DNA of 64,000 nucleotides from an uncultured Bacteroidales bacterium (GTDB taxonomy: Bacteria > Bacteroidota > Bacteroidia > Bacteroidales > P3), in contig CALUMK010000001.1 of the NCBI GenBank assembly GCA_944321735.1, forward strand, positions 1 through 64,000, in the 5' to 3' direction. Both the position numbers and the translations under genes were made by a program. The notes below the pieces were generated by a model. That model was not told where the DNA came from. It did no database searches and saw only the letters and a list, made by a program, of their open reading frames with translations. Positions 27,944-36,254 of this stretch are shown here, one piece after another; the stretch's first letter is position 1, and every line of letters starts with the position of its first letter.

Positions 27944-28188
27944 GTCAGAGTGAGTAAGATGCAAGGCGCGAGAGCGAGACGAAGGAGCGACTGTTGTTGC
28001 TTCGCAGCGAGAGCAGGCTTCGCCTCAGCAGAGAGCAAATGAACTCGCCCTCTGCGTTCGGCTTGCTCTGCTGTTCGTGACTGAGTTCGAGTCTCGAAAG
28101 GTAGTGCAAACCGAGAGCAGAACCGAGCAAGCTTGAGTTCTGTTGAGGTGCAGCCAGTCTTCGGTGAATCCAGATTGCTCATTATGAC
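27944..28188 (+). repeat. Dispersed structured element, copy 2 (expanded)
   Basis: GTCAGAGTGAGTAA (27944-27957) pairs with TTGCTCATTATGAC (28175-28188), 13 of 14 positions when G-U pairs are allowed. The interior starts GATGCAAGGC as in copy 1. It is larger than the other copies and contains a copy of the promoter-bearing hairpin repeat at 28095-28135. The rest of gap 27827-28243 shows no gene. Confidence 0.55.
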
Positions 28189-28243
28189 CGTATTGAAGCG
28201 CGAAGATAGGGGTAAAACCTGAGACAAGGCGCATGGTTCGGAA

Positions 28244-29203
28244 TTAGTGTTTTTTGATTATGAACTTTCCGGATATTGGCGTGGATTTGTCGCTATGGGA
28301 GGAAGGAATGACACGGTAAATATAGACTCCCGGCTTGAATCCTGATACGTGGCATTCAAGGTCTTGTACTGTTTTTTGAGAAACCACTCTGCCGGAAATA
28401 TCGCTTATCTGCAACAGGCCTCTTGTTGCTGTTGCGAAATAGAAGATGACGCTGCCATCTCCTTGATTCATGACATGGCATGGCGTATCGGCATGGGGCG
28501 GTTCGTTAGGGGTAGGTGGTTGAGGCTGCTGGATATAGCATGTATTGAACTCGCTGTTTTGGTAGATGCGTTCCCCGTCTTGGTACAGGCAAAGCACATC
28601 GGCTTGCCGCACGCCGACCATGGTGACGCTGGAGCGGGCTGGGCCGAAGGCAATGGAACCCATCCCTTCGACCCAGAGATCCCAGGGGGCTGTTTCGGCA
28701 TCCTCGTGCGCATACCGTACTTTCCAGCATCGGAAGGTTTGCCCGTCGGGTTCAAAGACTGTATCGAAGGTTCTGTCCACTACCAAGTGTTCGAAGTTAT
28801 GAACCATGACGGTGTCTCCTGCTCCAAGGCTGAAGTCGAACAGCAAGGCATCCGGGCCGGTTGTCTTCACGTAGATTTTTCCGCCTTCCTGTCGGTATAA
28901 ATCGTCCTTTCGGGCATCGGAACCGTCTTCTTGCTTAGCGCTGAACATCTTTTTCCAAAGGACGCCATCGATGGAGGTGTCGCCTTCAAAGAAATAGAGA
29001 TAATTCATCGGGCTTTCCAGGCCGGAAATTTGATGGCAGACCGTCCATAGTTTCCCCTCGTCTAAGAAATCCTGGAACGAGGAGTCTTGACTGTTTTCAG
29101 GTGTGGTTGCGTAGATTCCTTTTGCTTGGATGGCTGTGCCGCTGCCTATTGACAGGATGATTCCTATCGTCACTGCCCGGAGGATAATCGTTGTCGTTTT
29201 CAT
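28244..29203 (-). CDS. Secreted protein with T9SS C-terminal sorting domain
   Basis: 319 residues from ATG 29203 (MKTTTIILRAVTIGIILSIG), which gives a signal peptide ending near TAIQAKG; seven more upstream codons are open. The body (EGKLWTVCHQISGLESPMNY, FFEGDTSIDGVLWKKMF) resembles the 'T9SS type A sorting domain-containing' proteins that are frequent in Bacteroidales, without a known catalytic domain. The C-terminal ~70 residues (GLLQISDISGRVVSQKTVQD ... FKPGVYIYRVIPSS ... GKFIIKKH) are the sorting domain. A decayed second copy lies at 22867-23035. Confidence 0.85.
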   Translation of the reverse strand: MKTTTIILRAVTIGIILSIGSGTAIQAKGIYATTPENSQDSSFQDFLDEGKLWTVCHQISGLESPMNYLYFFEGDTSIDGVLWKKMFSAKQEDGSDARKDDLYRQEGGKIYVKTTGPDALLFDFSLGAGDTVMVHNFEHLVVDRTFDTVFEPDGQTFRCWKVRYAHEDAETAPWDLWVEGMGSIAFGPARSSVTMVGVRQADVLCLYQDGERIYQNSEFNTCYIQQPQPPTPNEPPHADTPCHVMNQGDGSVIFYFATATRGLLQISDISGRVVSQKTVQDLECHVSGFKPGVYIYRVIPSSHSDKSTPISGKFIIKKH

Positions 29204-29285
29204 GTCAGTTCTTGTTTTTACCATATCGTGCCGGATTCAATGAGGATTCCCGAACTCACGTTATTTAATGTTGTCTTTTTGATTC

Positions 29286-30017
29286 TCATGGTAATTTTGG
29301 CATTTCTTGAATAATCTCTCCATTTAGAAGTTTTCCGTTCGCATGCTTATTACGTTTTATACCGTCTGCTCCCCATGTGCCCCATTGCTTAAAAAAGAAG
29401 CGCACATCCTGTTCTTCAACCTGCCTGCGAATATTTAGAACCCAAGACTCTTGCATAGGACGGGCTTGTGGGCCACTTTCACCACCAACAATGACCCAAT
29501 CAATACCTTTCAAATTGAGTTCATCAAGATCTTCCAGTAATGGTTCACATGAAAGGAATTTGACCATGGCTTGTAATTTACGCAGATAGTCTATTCTAAA
29601 ACGAGAATCTTTCGCCTCTACCGTAACACCCAACCAAACATTTAATGGGATGTCGCGTGTCGCAAAATATTCAGCCATTCGTTCTGCTCTTTTTGTAAGA
29701 ATTTGGTATCGGTGTTGAGGCGTTTTCTTAATTATAGCAAATACTTTGTCAATAAACTCAAATGGCACTTTTTCATGGAAGAGGTCGCTCATTGAGCAAA
29801 CAAATATATTGTGCGAACTTTTCCAAGATAAAGGCTCATCAAGATATTTTTCATGGAGAGTTACTGTAAATCCATTAATATACTTTTCTTGTCCCATCGC
29901 TTTGAGACGACGAGACATCACTTCTGCATAGCAATGTAAACAGCCTGTAGACTTTTTTGTACACCCTGTAATAGGATTCCACGTTTTATCAGTCCATTCT
30001 ATTTTAGTAGTTTTCAT
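29286..30017 (-). CDS. DUF5131 / phage Gp37-Gp68-like three-Cys-motif protein
   Basis: 243 residues. The N-terminus is IEWTDKTWNPITGCTKKSTG followed by CLHCYAEVMSRRL: three cysteines (~18, 25, 28) arranged like a radical-SAM-type metal site. Further conserved parts are NIFVCSMSDLFHE, RYQILTKRAERM, WLGVTVE, FLSCEPLLEDL and IDWVIVGGESGPQARPM. Genes of this family are regularly paired with tcmP, as here: its start overlaps the TcmP stop by 4 bp. Function is unknown; DNA- or RNA-modification and mobile-element roles have been suggested by context. Confidence 0.9.
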   Translation of the reverse strand: MKTTKIEWTDKTWNPITGCTKKSTGCLHCYAEVMSRRLKAMGQEKYINGFTVTLHEKYLDEPLSWKSSHNIFVCSMSDLFHEKVPFEFIDKVFAIIKKTPQHRYQILTKRAERMAEYFATRDIPLNVWLGVTVEAKDSRFRIDYLRKLQAMVKFLSCEPLLEDLDELNLKGIDWVIVGGESGPQARPMQESWVLNIRRQVEEQDVRFFFKQWGTWGADGIKRNKHANGKLLNGEIIQEMPKLP

Positions 30018-30991
30018 TTCTGTCTGTTTTTCTTTCCAACAATTTCCGATGCAATTTTCACTCCGGTTTGATTATGTGAAGCAAACACAAAATGAAATAT
30101 TGGGCAATTTGTAGAGTTTTTCAACACGAGTGGCTCTTTGATGACATATGAGAACTCTTTACCAAGCAAATTTATATATAGTTGTGCAATCTTGTTGATT
30201 GTATTGTCTCGTTTCTGTTGCCGGGTGATTTCTCCGAAAAGGCTCTGTTCAGTAACCTGCTCATAAAAATAATTTTGTATTTCGTTGATAGGCATTCCAA
30301 ACGACTTTTCCATTCTTTCCGGGCACAGAATCTTTCCGCTTCGAGTAAGCAGACGGTTTATGATGACTCCGCTTGGAACAAGAATCCATAAGTCAATGTG
30401 ACCAATATCTTTAAGTGCCTGAATTGTTTCCCAATTCAATTGCATTCCAAAAGGGTCGAGCAACACCAATGCAGCACATTTTGGATGGCTCTTGGCATAA
30501 TTGACCAATTCCAAAATCTTCTCATTTGCATCACCCGGCTTGAATGCCATACAATTAACCTTATTGGGAAAAGTACTTTTTAACTTTTTCTCTAATGTCT
30601 GTAAAGAGTGTTCACCTTTATCAATAAAATAGTAATAATCAAATGAAAAACCATCAACCTCGATTCCAAGAACACGCTCCGCTGCGCCTTTATAAGATGC
30701 CTGTTCAGCGATTTCCTCTATCTCATCATCTTCAAAAAGAGTAGCTTCACAATTATTGACTCCGCCTATAATGGTTTCACGACTTCCACTTCCTGCAAAA
30801 GCATCAAAATAGAACAAACTCCAGCTGTTTTTTGTCGCATACTTTTTCATTATAGTCAGATATGCCTTAACGTATTTCTCAAAAGCGTCAAGTTTTTCTT
30901 CTGTCCAAGTTCCACCCCAATTCTTTAGAGGTTCGTTGACCATCAAAGTATTTCCTTCTTCAGGCAACTTATATTCTTTAGTTTTTCTCAT
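30014..30991 (-). CDS. tcmP: Three-Cys-motif partner protein TcmP
   Basis: 325 residues. It begins near LKNWGGTWTEEKLDAFEKYV, the family's usual N-terminal block. A Rossmann/methyltransferase-like core is suggested by WSLFYFDAFAGSGSRE (~50-65, motif I-like) and AALVLLDPFGMQLNWETI (~177-194, motif IV-like DPFG). It lies between the large restriction-modification gene (7-bp gap) and the DUF5131 gene (4-bp overlap), so all three probably form one transcript. Catalytic activity has to be inferred from fold resemblance. Confidence 0.9.
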   Translation of the reverse strand: MRKTKEYKLPEEGNTLMVNEPLKNWGGTWTEEKLDAFEKYVKAYLTIMKKYATKNSWSLFYFDAFAGSGSRETIIGGVNNCEATLFEDDEIEEIAEQASYKGAAERVLGIEVDGFSFDYYYFIDKGEHSLQTLEKKLKSTFPNKVNCMAFKPGDANEKILELVNYAKSHPKCAALVLLDPFGMQLNWETIQALKDIGHIDLWILVPSGVIINRLLTRSGKILCPERMEKSFGMPINEIQNYFYEQVTEQSLFGEITRQQKRDNTINKIAQLYINLLGKEFSYVIKEPLVLKNSTNCPIFHFVFASHNQTGVKIASEIVGKKNRQK

Positions 30992-30998
30992 ACTTACT

Positions 30999-33900
30999 TT
31001 ATTTTAATTTATTGTCTTTCAGGTATTTATTCAAGATTACCTGCTTGCGCTCTGCACTGCCGTCAATGACGGCTTTGGCTTCTGCTATCTTGGCCTCATG
31101 GATATGAATTCTCGCCACGATTTGCTGTTGGATTTCAGGTTGAGGAACAGGAACGGTGTAACGTATGATATTATCCTTGTTGCCACGCGGCATCTTCATT
31201 CCTTTTACGTCGTTCATCACATAGTCAATAAATGTTTGGCGGCAAATCATGTAATAGACAAACTCAGACGTGACTTCTGCCGTTGGCCGAAACACCATGA
31301 CATCCGGACTGCAACCACCGTCGCAATCTGCAAGCCAGATTTTCTTTAAATACGGACGGATGTTGGACATCAGAATGTCACCACGCTTATACTCAATGAC
31401 ACTGCCTGCGAGCGGCTCGCCAACGTATGGGCGCACACCTTCAAAATCTTGGAGCATATTATCCGTTGTAATGTAATCGCTTGCGGATATTTTATCAAAA
31501 TCTATTCTATTTGTTGTAAATGGGGCAATTGCCCGCAATGTCTTTGTTTCACCATTCACTCCTGAAAGTATATGTTCTATCTGCTCTTTTGCTTTGGCAA
31601 TTTGTTTTCTTGCTTCTTCCACCTCTTTATCGACTGCATCACATTCGATAACGACTTTTCCTTGAACATCAGTCGGTGGTAGTGGCAGTTTAAAAGACGA
31701 ATACTGCTGCGCATTGATGTTAGGCTGCGCAGTTCCACCTCTATGAGCCAAAACCCATTTGCGGTATTCCTCAGCGAGACAGAATTGGAAAACATATTCA
31801 GGCATTATTTTTTCCGCAAATCGGAAGCGGATAAGATAGCCAGCAAATAATGCCTTACCAAATTTCTCACGATATAGAAATGGCTTACCCGCCGTTGCAC
31901 CAGAACGTGCAAACAGCAAATCTTTATCAGCCAATATATATTGTTCGTCAACTTTTTCTGCTGTTTTCCAATCATTACTTAATTCTCCCGTTTCGGTGAT
32001 GTCGGTTATTCTGATGTAGCGATAATCTGACGACGGATTTCCTTCTGTTGCAGCCACGTTTGCACCATATTGAGGAGGAGTAGAAACCAAACTTCCAAGT
32101 GAAGCCAATGGCCACTTGCTATGCACGAAATCTACATTGGTGAAAGCACTCGTTTTTATCGTTTTATCAAAAGCAGTCCGTTTAAAATCTATCATATCCA
32201 CCAGTCTTGCTTGCGAAACGATTTCAGACAAATCTTCCGGCACCACAACATCTTCGCCTAAGAAGTTCTGACGAATCAATGTGTTAATCTTCGCCGGGTC
32301 GCACAAATCATCGGGATTGAACAACGGTGTGCGAATTCCGTTTATTCCACGAATTTGTTGAACTGTATCATCGTCATCTCCTTCATCTTCGTTTTCTGAT
32401 TTGGACTTCGACAAGTGCAGGTATTCTATTCCCTCGTTGCCTTTGCTGTCGCTCCATTCGTAACCGAGGAATTTCTTTATGGCAGCCGTCGTTGTGGGAG
32501 ACTTCACAATCAGCACTGGGGTATCGACTGTAAATGCCAGCAAGAAAATATAGACTTTTTCCCGCTCTATGGAAATGATAAAGTTGAGTAGTGCTTTTTC
32601 TTTTTCGGCTTTCTTTTGAGCTTCAGTTTGCTTGCGGAAAGTCTGCGTTTTGCTCCTTGTGCGGAAACGGTTGCGAATGTCTCTCGCCACATCGCAGACA
32701 CCTTTCATTGCAGTACGGTCCGTGCTGTCAAACGACTCGCGATAAGCCGTGAACACCTCGGTCTCAGACAAGGTTTTATGGATGATTCCCTCTTTGAGGA
32801 ATGTGCGATAATCTTCCAGTTCGTATCCGCAATGGTCGCAATAAGCCTGCAGTAAGTCTCCATCCTGATAGATGTCTTCCGCATGGTCGCTTGCCGCAAA
32901 CCAAATCTTGACACGGTTACGATAATGCTCCATCGCAGGAGTGTTGGTTTCTTTCCGTCTAAGGAACAATACCACGGTATTGGTGCCTGTCTTTCCGAAT
33001 GTTCCGCTGCCGAATTCGGCAAGAGAGACAATATCGAAGTTTTCTAGGATTATTTCCCTTGCTCGGGCATAGATGCCGCCCTTGTTGAGCACCGAGACGG
33101 GCAACACGATGCCGGCCACTCCGCCGGCGCGCATGAGCCAAGCCGAACGCTCCATGAAGAATGTCTCTATGGCATTGTTCTTCGCTGTGTTTATGTTGCT
33201 GCCAAAAAGTGAGAACGCAGCGCGGTCATTGTCACTGAGCGTTTCAAGAAAACCTGTTACAGAGTATGGAGGATTGGCGACAAGCACGTCATAACTGTTG
33301 GGGTGCAGAGCAGCGTTTGGCTGCAGGGCATCAGCATAAATGATGTTTGTCTCGTCATGTCCGTACATGAATGCGGAGACTTTCGAAACCTTAGACAAGC
33401 GGTATTCCTTTTCTATGCCAGTGATATGCTTGTAATACTCACGGATGTCAATATCCGGGCGGTACCTTTCCACGAATTCTTTGATTCTTACAGCATACTC
33501 TGTCAGGAAATGTCCGGCACCGCAAGCGTAATCGATGCACGAAGGTATTCCCTCGCTTTGACTTACAATCTGTTCCAAAGGAAGAGAAGAGACAATGAAG
33601 CGGACAATCGGCATTGGTGTGAAGTACTGGCCTTCGCTTTGCTTCACACCTTTTGTAAGGAAACCTTCGAAAAGGTCGCCCAAGAACTGGTTGGTTTCTG
33701 TATTCCGCCCCTCCTCTGCCGCAGATTTTAGTCTGATGTTTTGGAGCATCAGCAGCACCTCGCGTAGAATTTTTGCGTTCTCCTTGAAAAGGCGTTCGTT
33801 GTGGACGCTGATGAAAGAAAAGTCGTTGTCTGAATAGAACTTCAGCGCACGAAAGTATTCCATTACGGTTTTCATCGTCGCATCCGGATCTTTCTTGTAC

Positions 33901-34934
33901 CAGCGGAACGCCTTCTCTATCTGCTCGTTTTCAATGTAAGTGACCGTTTCACTTAAAAACTTCTCCATTCCGTCACGGTAAAGTCTCTGTAAACGGTCTT
34001 GCAAAGAAAAATCATCATCGTATGCAGCGCCTTTCCAATAAAAATGCAGGTCATCCGGATTGTTTGTCTCATCCACCACTTTGGCAAGGAACAGGTTGAC
34101 AAGCTTGTCGAAAGCATTTTCTTTCGCTCCGACATTGTGTCGCCGAAGAATGGTTGCGAACTCGTTATATTTCTTTTTTATTTCGTCATTGCTTATTGGA
34201 TATAAATCCTTGACAGAGAATTTGTTTTTGCCTATATGGTAAGGCTGGATATCGTCTTCAAACAATCCCCGTGTAGCAGCATCGCATTGGTATGTATCAT
34301 GCCAAACGCGGAACAATTGCTTGTTGTTCTTCGCGTCTTTATAAGCAAGCAGTTCTGGGTCGTTCTTCAGCTTTTCTTCGTTGTCCTGCACATTTATCAG
34401 ATAATATGCGGACCTTATCTCTTTTCCGGCAAAATCAGACGTATAAAGACAAAGGAACTTCGTTGCCTGCTCCTGCTGAAAGTAGCTGAACAACTGTGCG
34501 CCGTCTTCGAGCGTGTCTCGCCAAGCGCCGTCAAATTCATCAGGTTTCTTGCACTCAATGATCAACAAGGACTCCTTGTCTGCCGCCATTTCGCCAGACA
34601 AGCTGCTGTGTGTCCGTACCCAAATGTCGGCATAGCCGCCCTTCTGTGTATGTCCCAGTTTCCATGCAGGTTCAAGTTCTATATGCTCAGGTTTGTAGCC
34701 CATCGAAAGCAGACGGTCAACACACTCGAATACGACGAAATTTTCCGGTTCTGAGAAATTGCTCGTTGTCTCACGGCCGACAGTTATACCAATCTCCTTG
34801 TAATGGAAATGCTCGTTCCTTACATCTACTTTCAACGGAAGTCCAACTCCTTCATAGGATTTTGTGAATATATCGTTTTCCTGTTCAAAACGCAGGGTAG
34901 AGAGTAATTTCTTGATATTGTCTTTGGTAATCAT
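30999..34934 (-). CDS. Single-chain restriction-modification enzyme (nuclease + N6-adenine methylase + two specificity domains)
   Basis: 1311 residues. N-terminal nuclease-like region: YADIWVR (~99-105) and LLIIECKKP (~122-130), a PD-(D/E)XK arrangement as in HSDR_N. Methylase: SEGQYFTPMPIVRFI (~450), motif I CIDYACGAGHFLTEYA (~480) and motif IV VLVANPPYSV (~550). C-terminal third: two target-recognition segments (around 980-1130 and 1150-1300), each followed by HsdS-like conserved helices (VDKEVEEARKQIAKAKEQIE). No helicase motifs are visible, so it fits a type IIG-like enzyme rather than type I. It heads the minus-strand cassette with tcmP and the DUF5131 gene. Confidence 0.9.
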   Translation of the reverse strand: MITKDNIKKLLSTLRFEQENDIFTKSYEGVGLPLKVDVRNEHFHYKEIGITVGRETTSNFSEPENFVVFECVDRLLSMGYKPEHIELEPAWKLGHTQKGGYADIWVRTHSSLSGEMAADKESLLIIECKKPDEFDGAWRDTLEDGAQLFSYFQQEQATKFLCLYTSDFAGKEIRSAYYLINVQDNEEKLKNDPELLAYKDAKNNKQLFRVWHDTYQCDAATRGLFEDDIQPYHIGKNKFSVKDLYPISNDEIKKKYNEFATILRRHNVGAKENAFDKLVNLFLAKVVDETNNPDDLHFYWKGAAYDDDFSLQDRLQRLYRDGMEKFLSETVTYIENEQIEKAFRWYKKDPDATMKTVMEYFRALKFYSDNDFSFISVHNERLFKENAKILREVLLMLQNIRLKSAAEEGRNTETNQFLGDLFEGFLTKGVKQSEGQYFTPMPIVRFIVSSLPLEQIVSQSEGIPSCIDYACGAGHFLTEYAVRIKEFVERYRPDIDIREYYKHITGIEKEYRLSKVSKVSAFMYGHDETNIIYADALQPNAALHPNSYDVLVANPPYSVTGFLETLSDNDRAAFSLFGSNINTAKNNAIETFFMERSAWLMRAGGVAGIVLPVSVLNKGGIYARAREIILENFDIVSLAEFGSGTFGKTGTNTVVLFLRRKETNTPAMEHYRNRVKIWFAASDHAEDIYQDGDLLQAYCDHCGYELEDYRTFLKEGIIHKTLSETEVFTAYRESFDSTDRTAMKGVCDVARDIRNRFRTRSKTQTFRKQTEAQKKAEKEKALLNFIISIEREKVYIFLLAFTVDTPVLIVKSPTTTAAIKKFLGYEWSDSKGNEGIEYLHLSKSKSENEDEGDDDDTVQQIRGINGIRTPLFNPDDLCDPAKINTLIRQNFLGEDVVVPEDLSEIVSQARLVDMIDFKRTAFDKTIKTSAFTNVDFVHSKWPLASLGSLVSTPPQYGANVAATEGNPSSDYRYIRITDITETGELSNDWKTAEKVDEQYILADKDLLFARSGATAGKPFLYREKFGKALFAGYLIRFRFAEKIMPEYVFQFCLAEEYRKWVLAHRGGTAQPNINAQQYSSFKLPLPPTDVQGKVVIECDAVDKEVEEARKQIAKAKEQIEHILSGVNGETKTLRAIAPFTTNRIDFDKISASDYITTDNMLQDFEGVRPYVGEPLAGSVIEYKRGDILMSNIRPYLKKIWLADCDGGCSPDVMVFRPTAEVTSEFVYYMICRQTFIDYVMNDVKGMKMPRGNKDNIIRYTVPVPQPEIQQQIVARIHIHEAKIAEAKAVIDGSAERKQVILNKYLKDNKLK

Positions 34935-34997
34935 TTTGGTATAATAAAAGCTAATTGTTACGATTTCTCAGTAGCCCAGCAATAAAGTTTGGCATAA

Positions 34998-35176
34998 TTA
35001 ATCATTATTACCGCCATTAATAAGTCGACGAGGGTCTACATTCAAAAGATTCGCAGTCTAACAAGCGTATCAAGAGAGGGTTGCATCATTTTGCCAATCT
35101 GTTCCGCTAACCATTTACCTGTTTTGCCGTTCTCAATCAAAATGACTGTTAATCTATTGATTTCTTGAGATTCCAT
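34998..35176 (-). pseudogene. Broken XRE-type regulator upstream of the restriction-modification gene
   Basis: From ATG 35176 the frame reads MESQEINRLTVILIENGKTG then KWLAEQIGK, typical of small XRE regulators found before Bacteroidota restriction genes. It then goes directly to MMQPSLDTLVRLRIF and a stop. The expected recognition helix (DPxTVSKWCxN) is missing. In the next frame the tail continues ANLLNVDPRRLINGGNND to TAA at 34998, so a frameshift also separates the C-terminus. Family assignment is from pattern memory, not from a search. Confidence 0.65.
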
Positions 35177-35561
35177 ACGTTTTGGGTTGTCTGCTAATCA
35201 CAAAGCTTCAATCTGTTTGCAAATTTAGCCATAATAGCTGGAAATACCACTTTGATTTCTCGGAAAAGGGAATAGAGAGGATGGATGGGAGTATTTTAAT
35301 GGTCGTTGATTTTGAATGAAGAACATAATAAAAACGAAAGATGCATATTCATCAAGTTTATTTTCTACTTTTATACTTGGATTCCCTACAGGGTCTGACA
35401 CAGGATGCTGCAATGATTCGGTATTGCAATGATAAGGGGTTATACAACTAGTTAAGCTATAAATCCAAGATATTTATCTGTATATATGAATATCTTTGAT
35501 TTATAGTGTGTCTCAGCTTCGGCAGGGATTCCAGCTTCAGAAGAACTTAATTCAGAAAAAG
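35177..35561. other. Intergenic, no gene seen
   Basis: This A/T-rich stretch lies between the XRE remnant and the second glycosylase gene. ORFs are short and unconvincing, and no clear hairpin or known promoter was recognised. Confidence 0.5.
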
Positions 35562-36071
35562 ATGATTTCAGCGGAAAACGATTCAATGAACATCAAGCAG
35601 TCGTTTGCTCCGATAGAGGGCAGGGAGGTTCGGATTTTGATATTGGGTTCGATGCCGGGCGATGCCTCGATAGCGGCAGGTCAGTATTATGCCCATTCCC
35701 GTAACCGTTTCTGGCCGCTGATGGCCACGCTTTTGGGTTGCACCTTGCCGGTGGATTACGAGGCTCGATGCCGGATGTTACAGGAACATGGCATCGCTTT
35801 ATGGGATGTGGCCGGGTCGGCGGTAAGGCCAGGCAGCATGGACAGTGCGATGAGGGAAGAACGCCCCAACGACATTGCCGGTCTCATGGCGCGGCATCCG
35901 GAACTGCGGGTTGTGGTGTTCAATGGTCAAAAGGCGAAACAGCTGTTCGACCGGTTCTTCCAGCGGTTTCCGGAGGTGCGGTATTTGCCGATGCCTAGCA
36001 CCAGCCCCGCCAATGCCTCGTTCAGCATGGCTCGCTTGGCGGAACGCTGGAAGGCGATGTTCGTGGCGTGA
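35562..36071 (+). CDS. DNA-deoxyinosine glycosylase, copy 2
   Basis: 169 residues from ATG 35562 (MISAENDSMNIKQSFAPIEG); ATG 35586 is an alternative and corresponds better to the start of homology with copy 1. The same motifs are present: LGSMPGDASIAAG, YYAHSRNRFWPLM, QEHGIALWDVAGSAVRPGSM, MPSTSPANASFS. Compared with copy 1 most differences are conservative (H/S, A/T, R/Q), so both probably encode working enzymes. The direct duplication includes 3' flanking DNA. Confidence 0.88.
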   Translation: MISAENDSMNIKQSFAPIEGREVRILILGSMPGDASIAAGQYYAHSRNRFWPLMATLLGCTLPVDYEARCRMLQEHGIALWDVAGSAVRPGSMDSAMREERPNDIAGLMARHPELRVVVFNGQKAKQLFDRFFQRFPEVRYLPMPSTSPANASFSMARLAERWKAMFVA

Positions 36072-36112
36072 CCTTGCGGCGGCATTTGCTTCGATGTTTT
36101 GCAATGAGTCCT
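35590..36112 (+). repeat. Segmental duplication, right copy
   Basis: Matches ~26098-26640 in direct orientation through the coding region and into the shared GGCGGCATTTGCTTCGATGT tail (36076-36095). Confidence 0.8.
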
Positions 36113-36254
36113 TGAAATTACTGCATGGATTGCCTTGCCCGTTCCGTCCGGCAAGTCTTTGGGGGTTATCATGTTTGCATGCTGCCTGTTGTGGTTCCCT
36201 TGGAGGGAAAGTTGCGGCAGTTTTTCAGATAGATATTGTTCGTTTTTCCGTGTG

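Noticed and set aside
28060-28140. tRNA-like GTTCGAGTCTC sequence
   Set aside because: No acceptor stem or cloverleaf could be formed around it; it belongs to a dispersed repeat.
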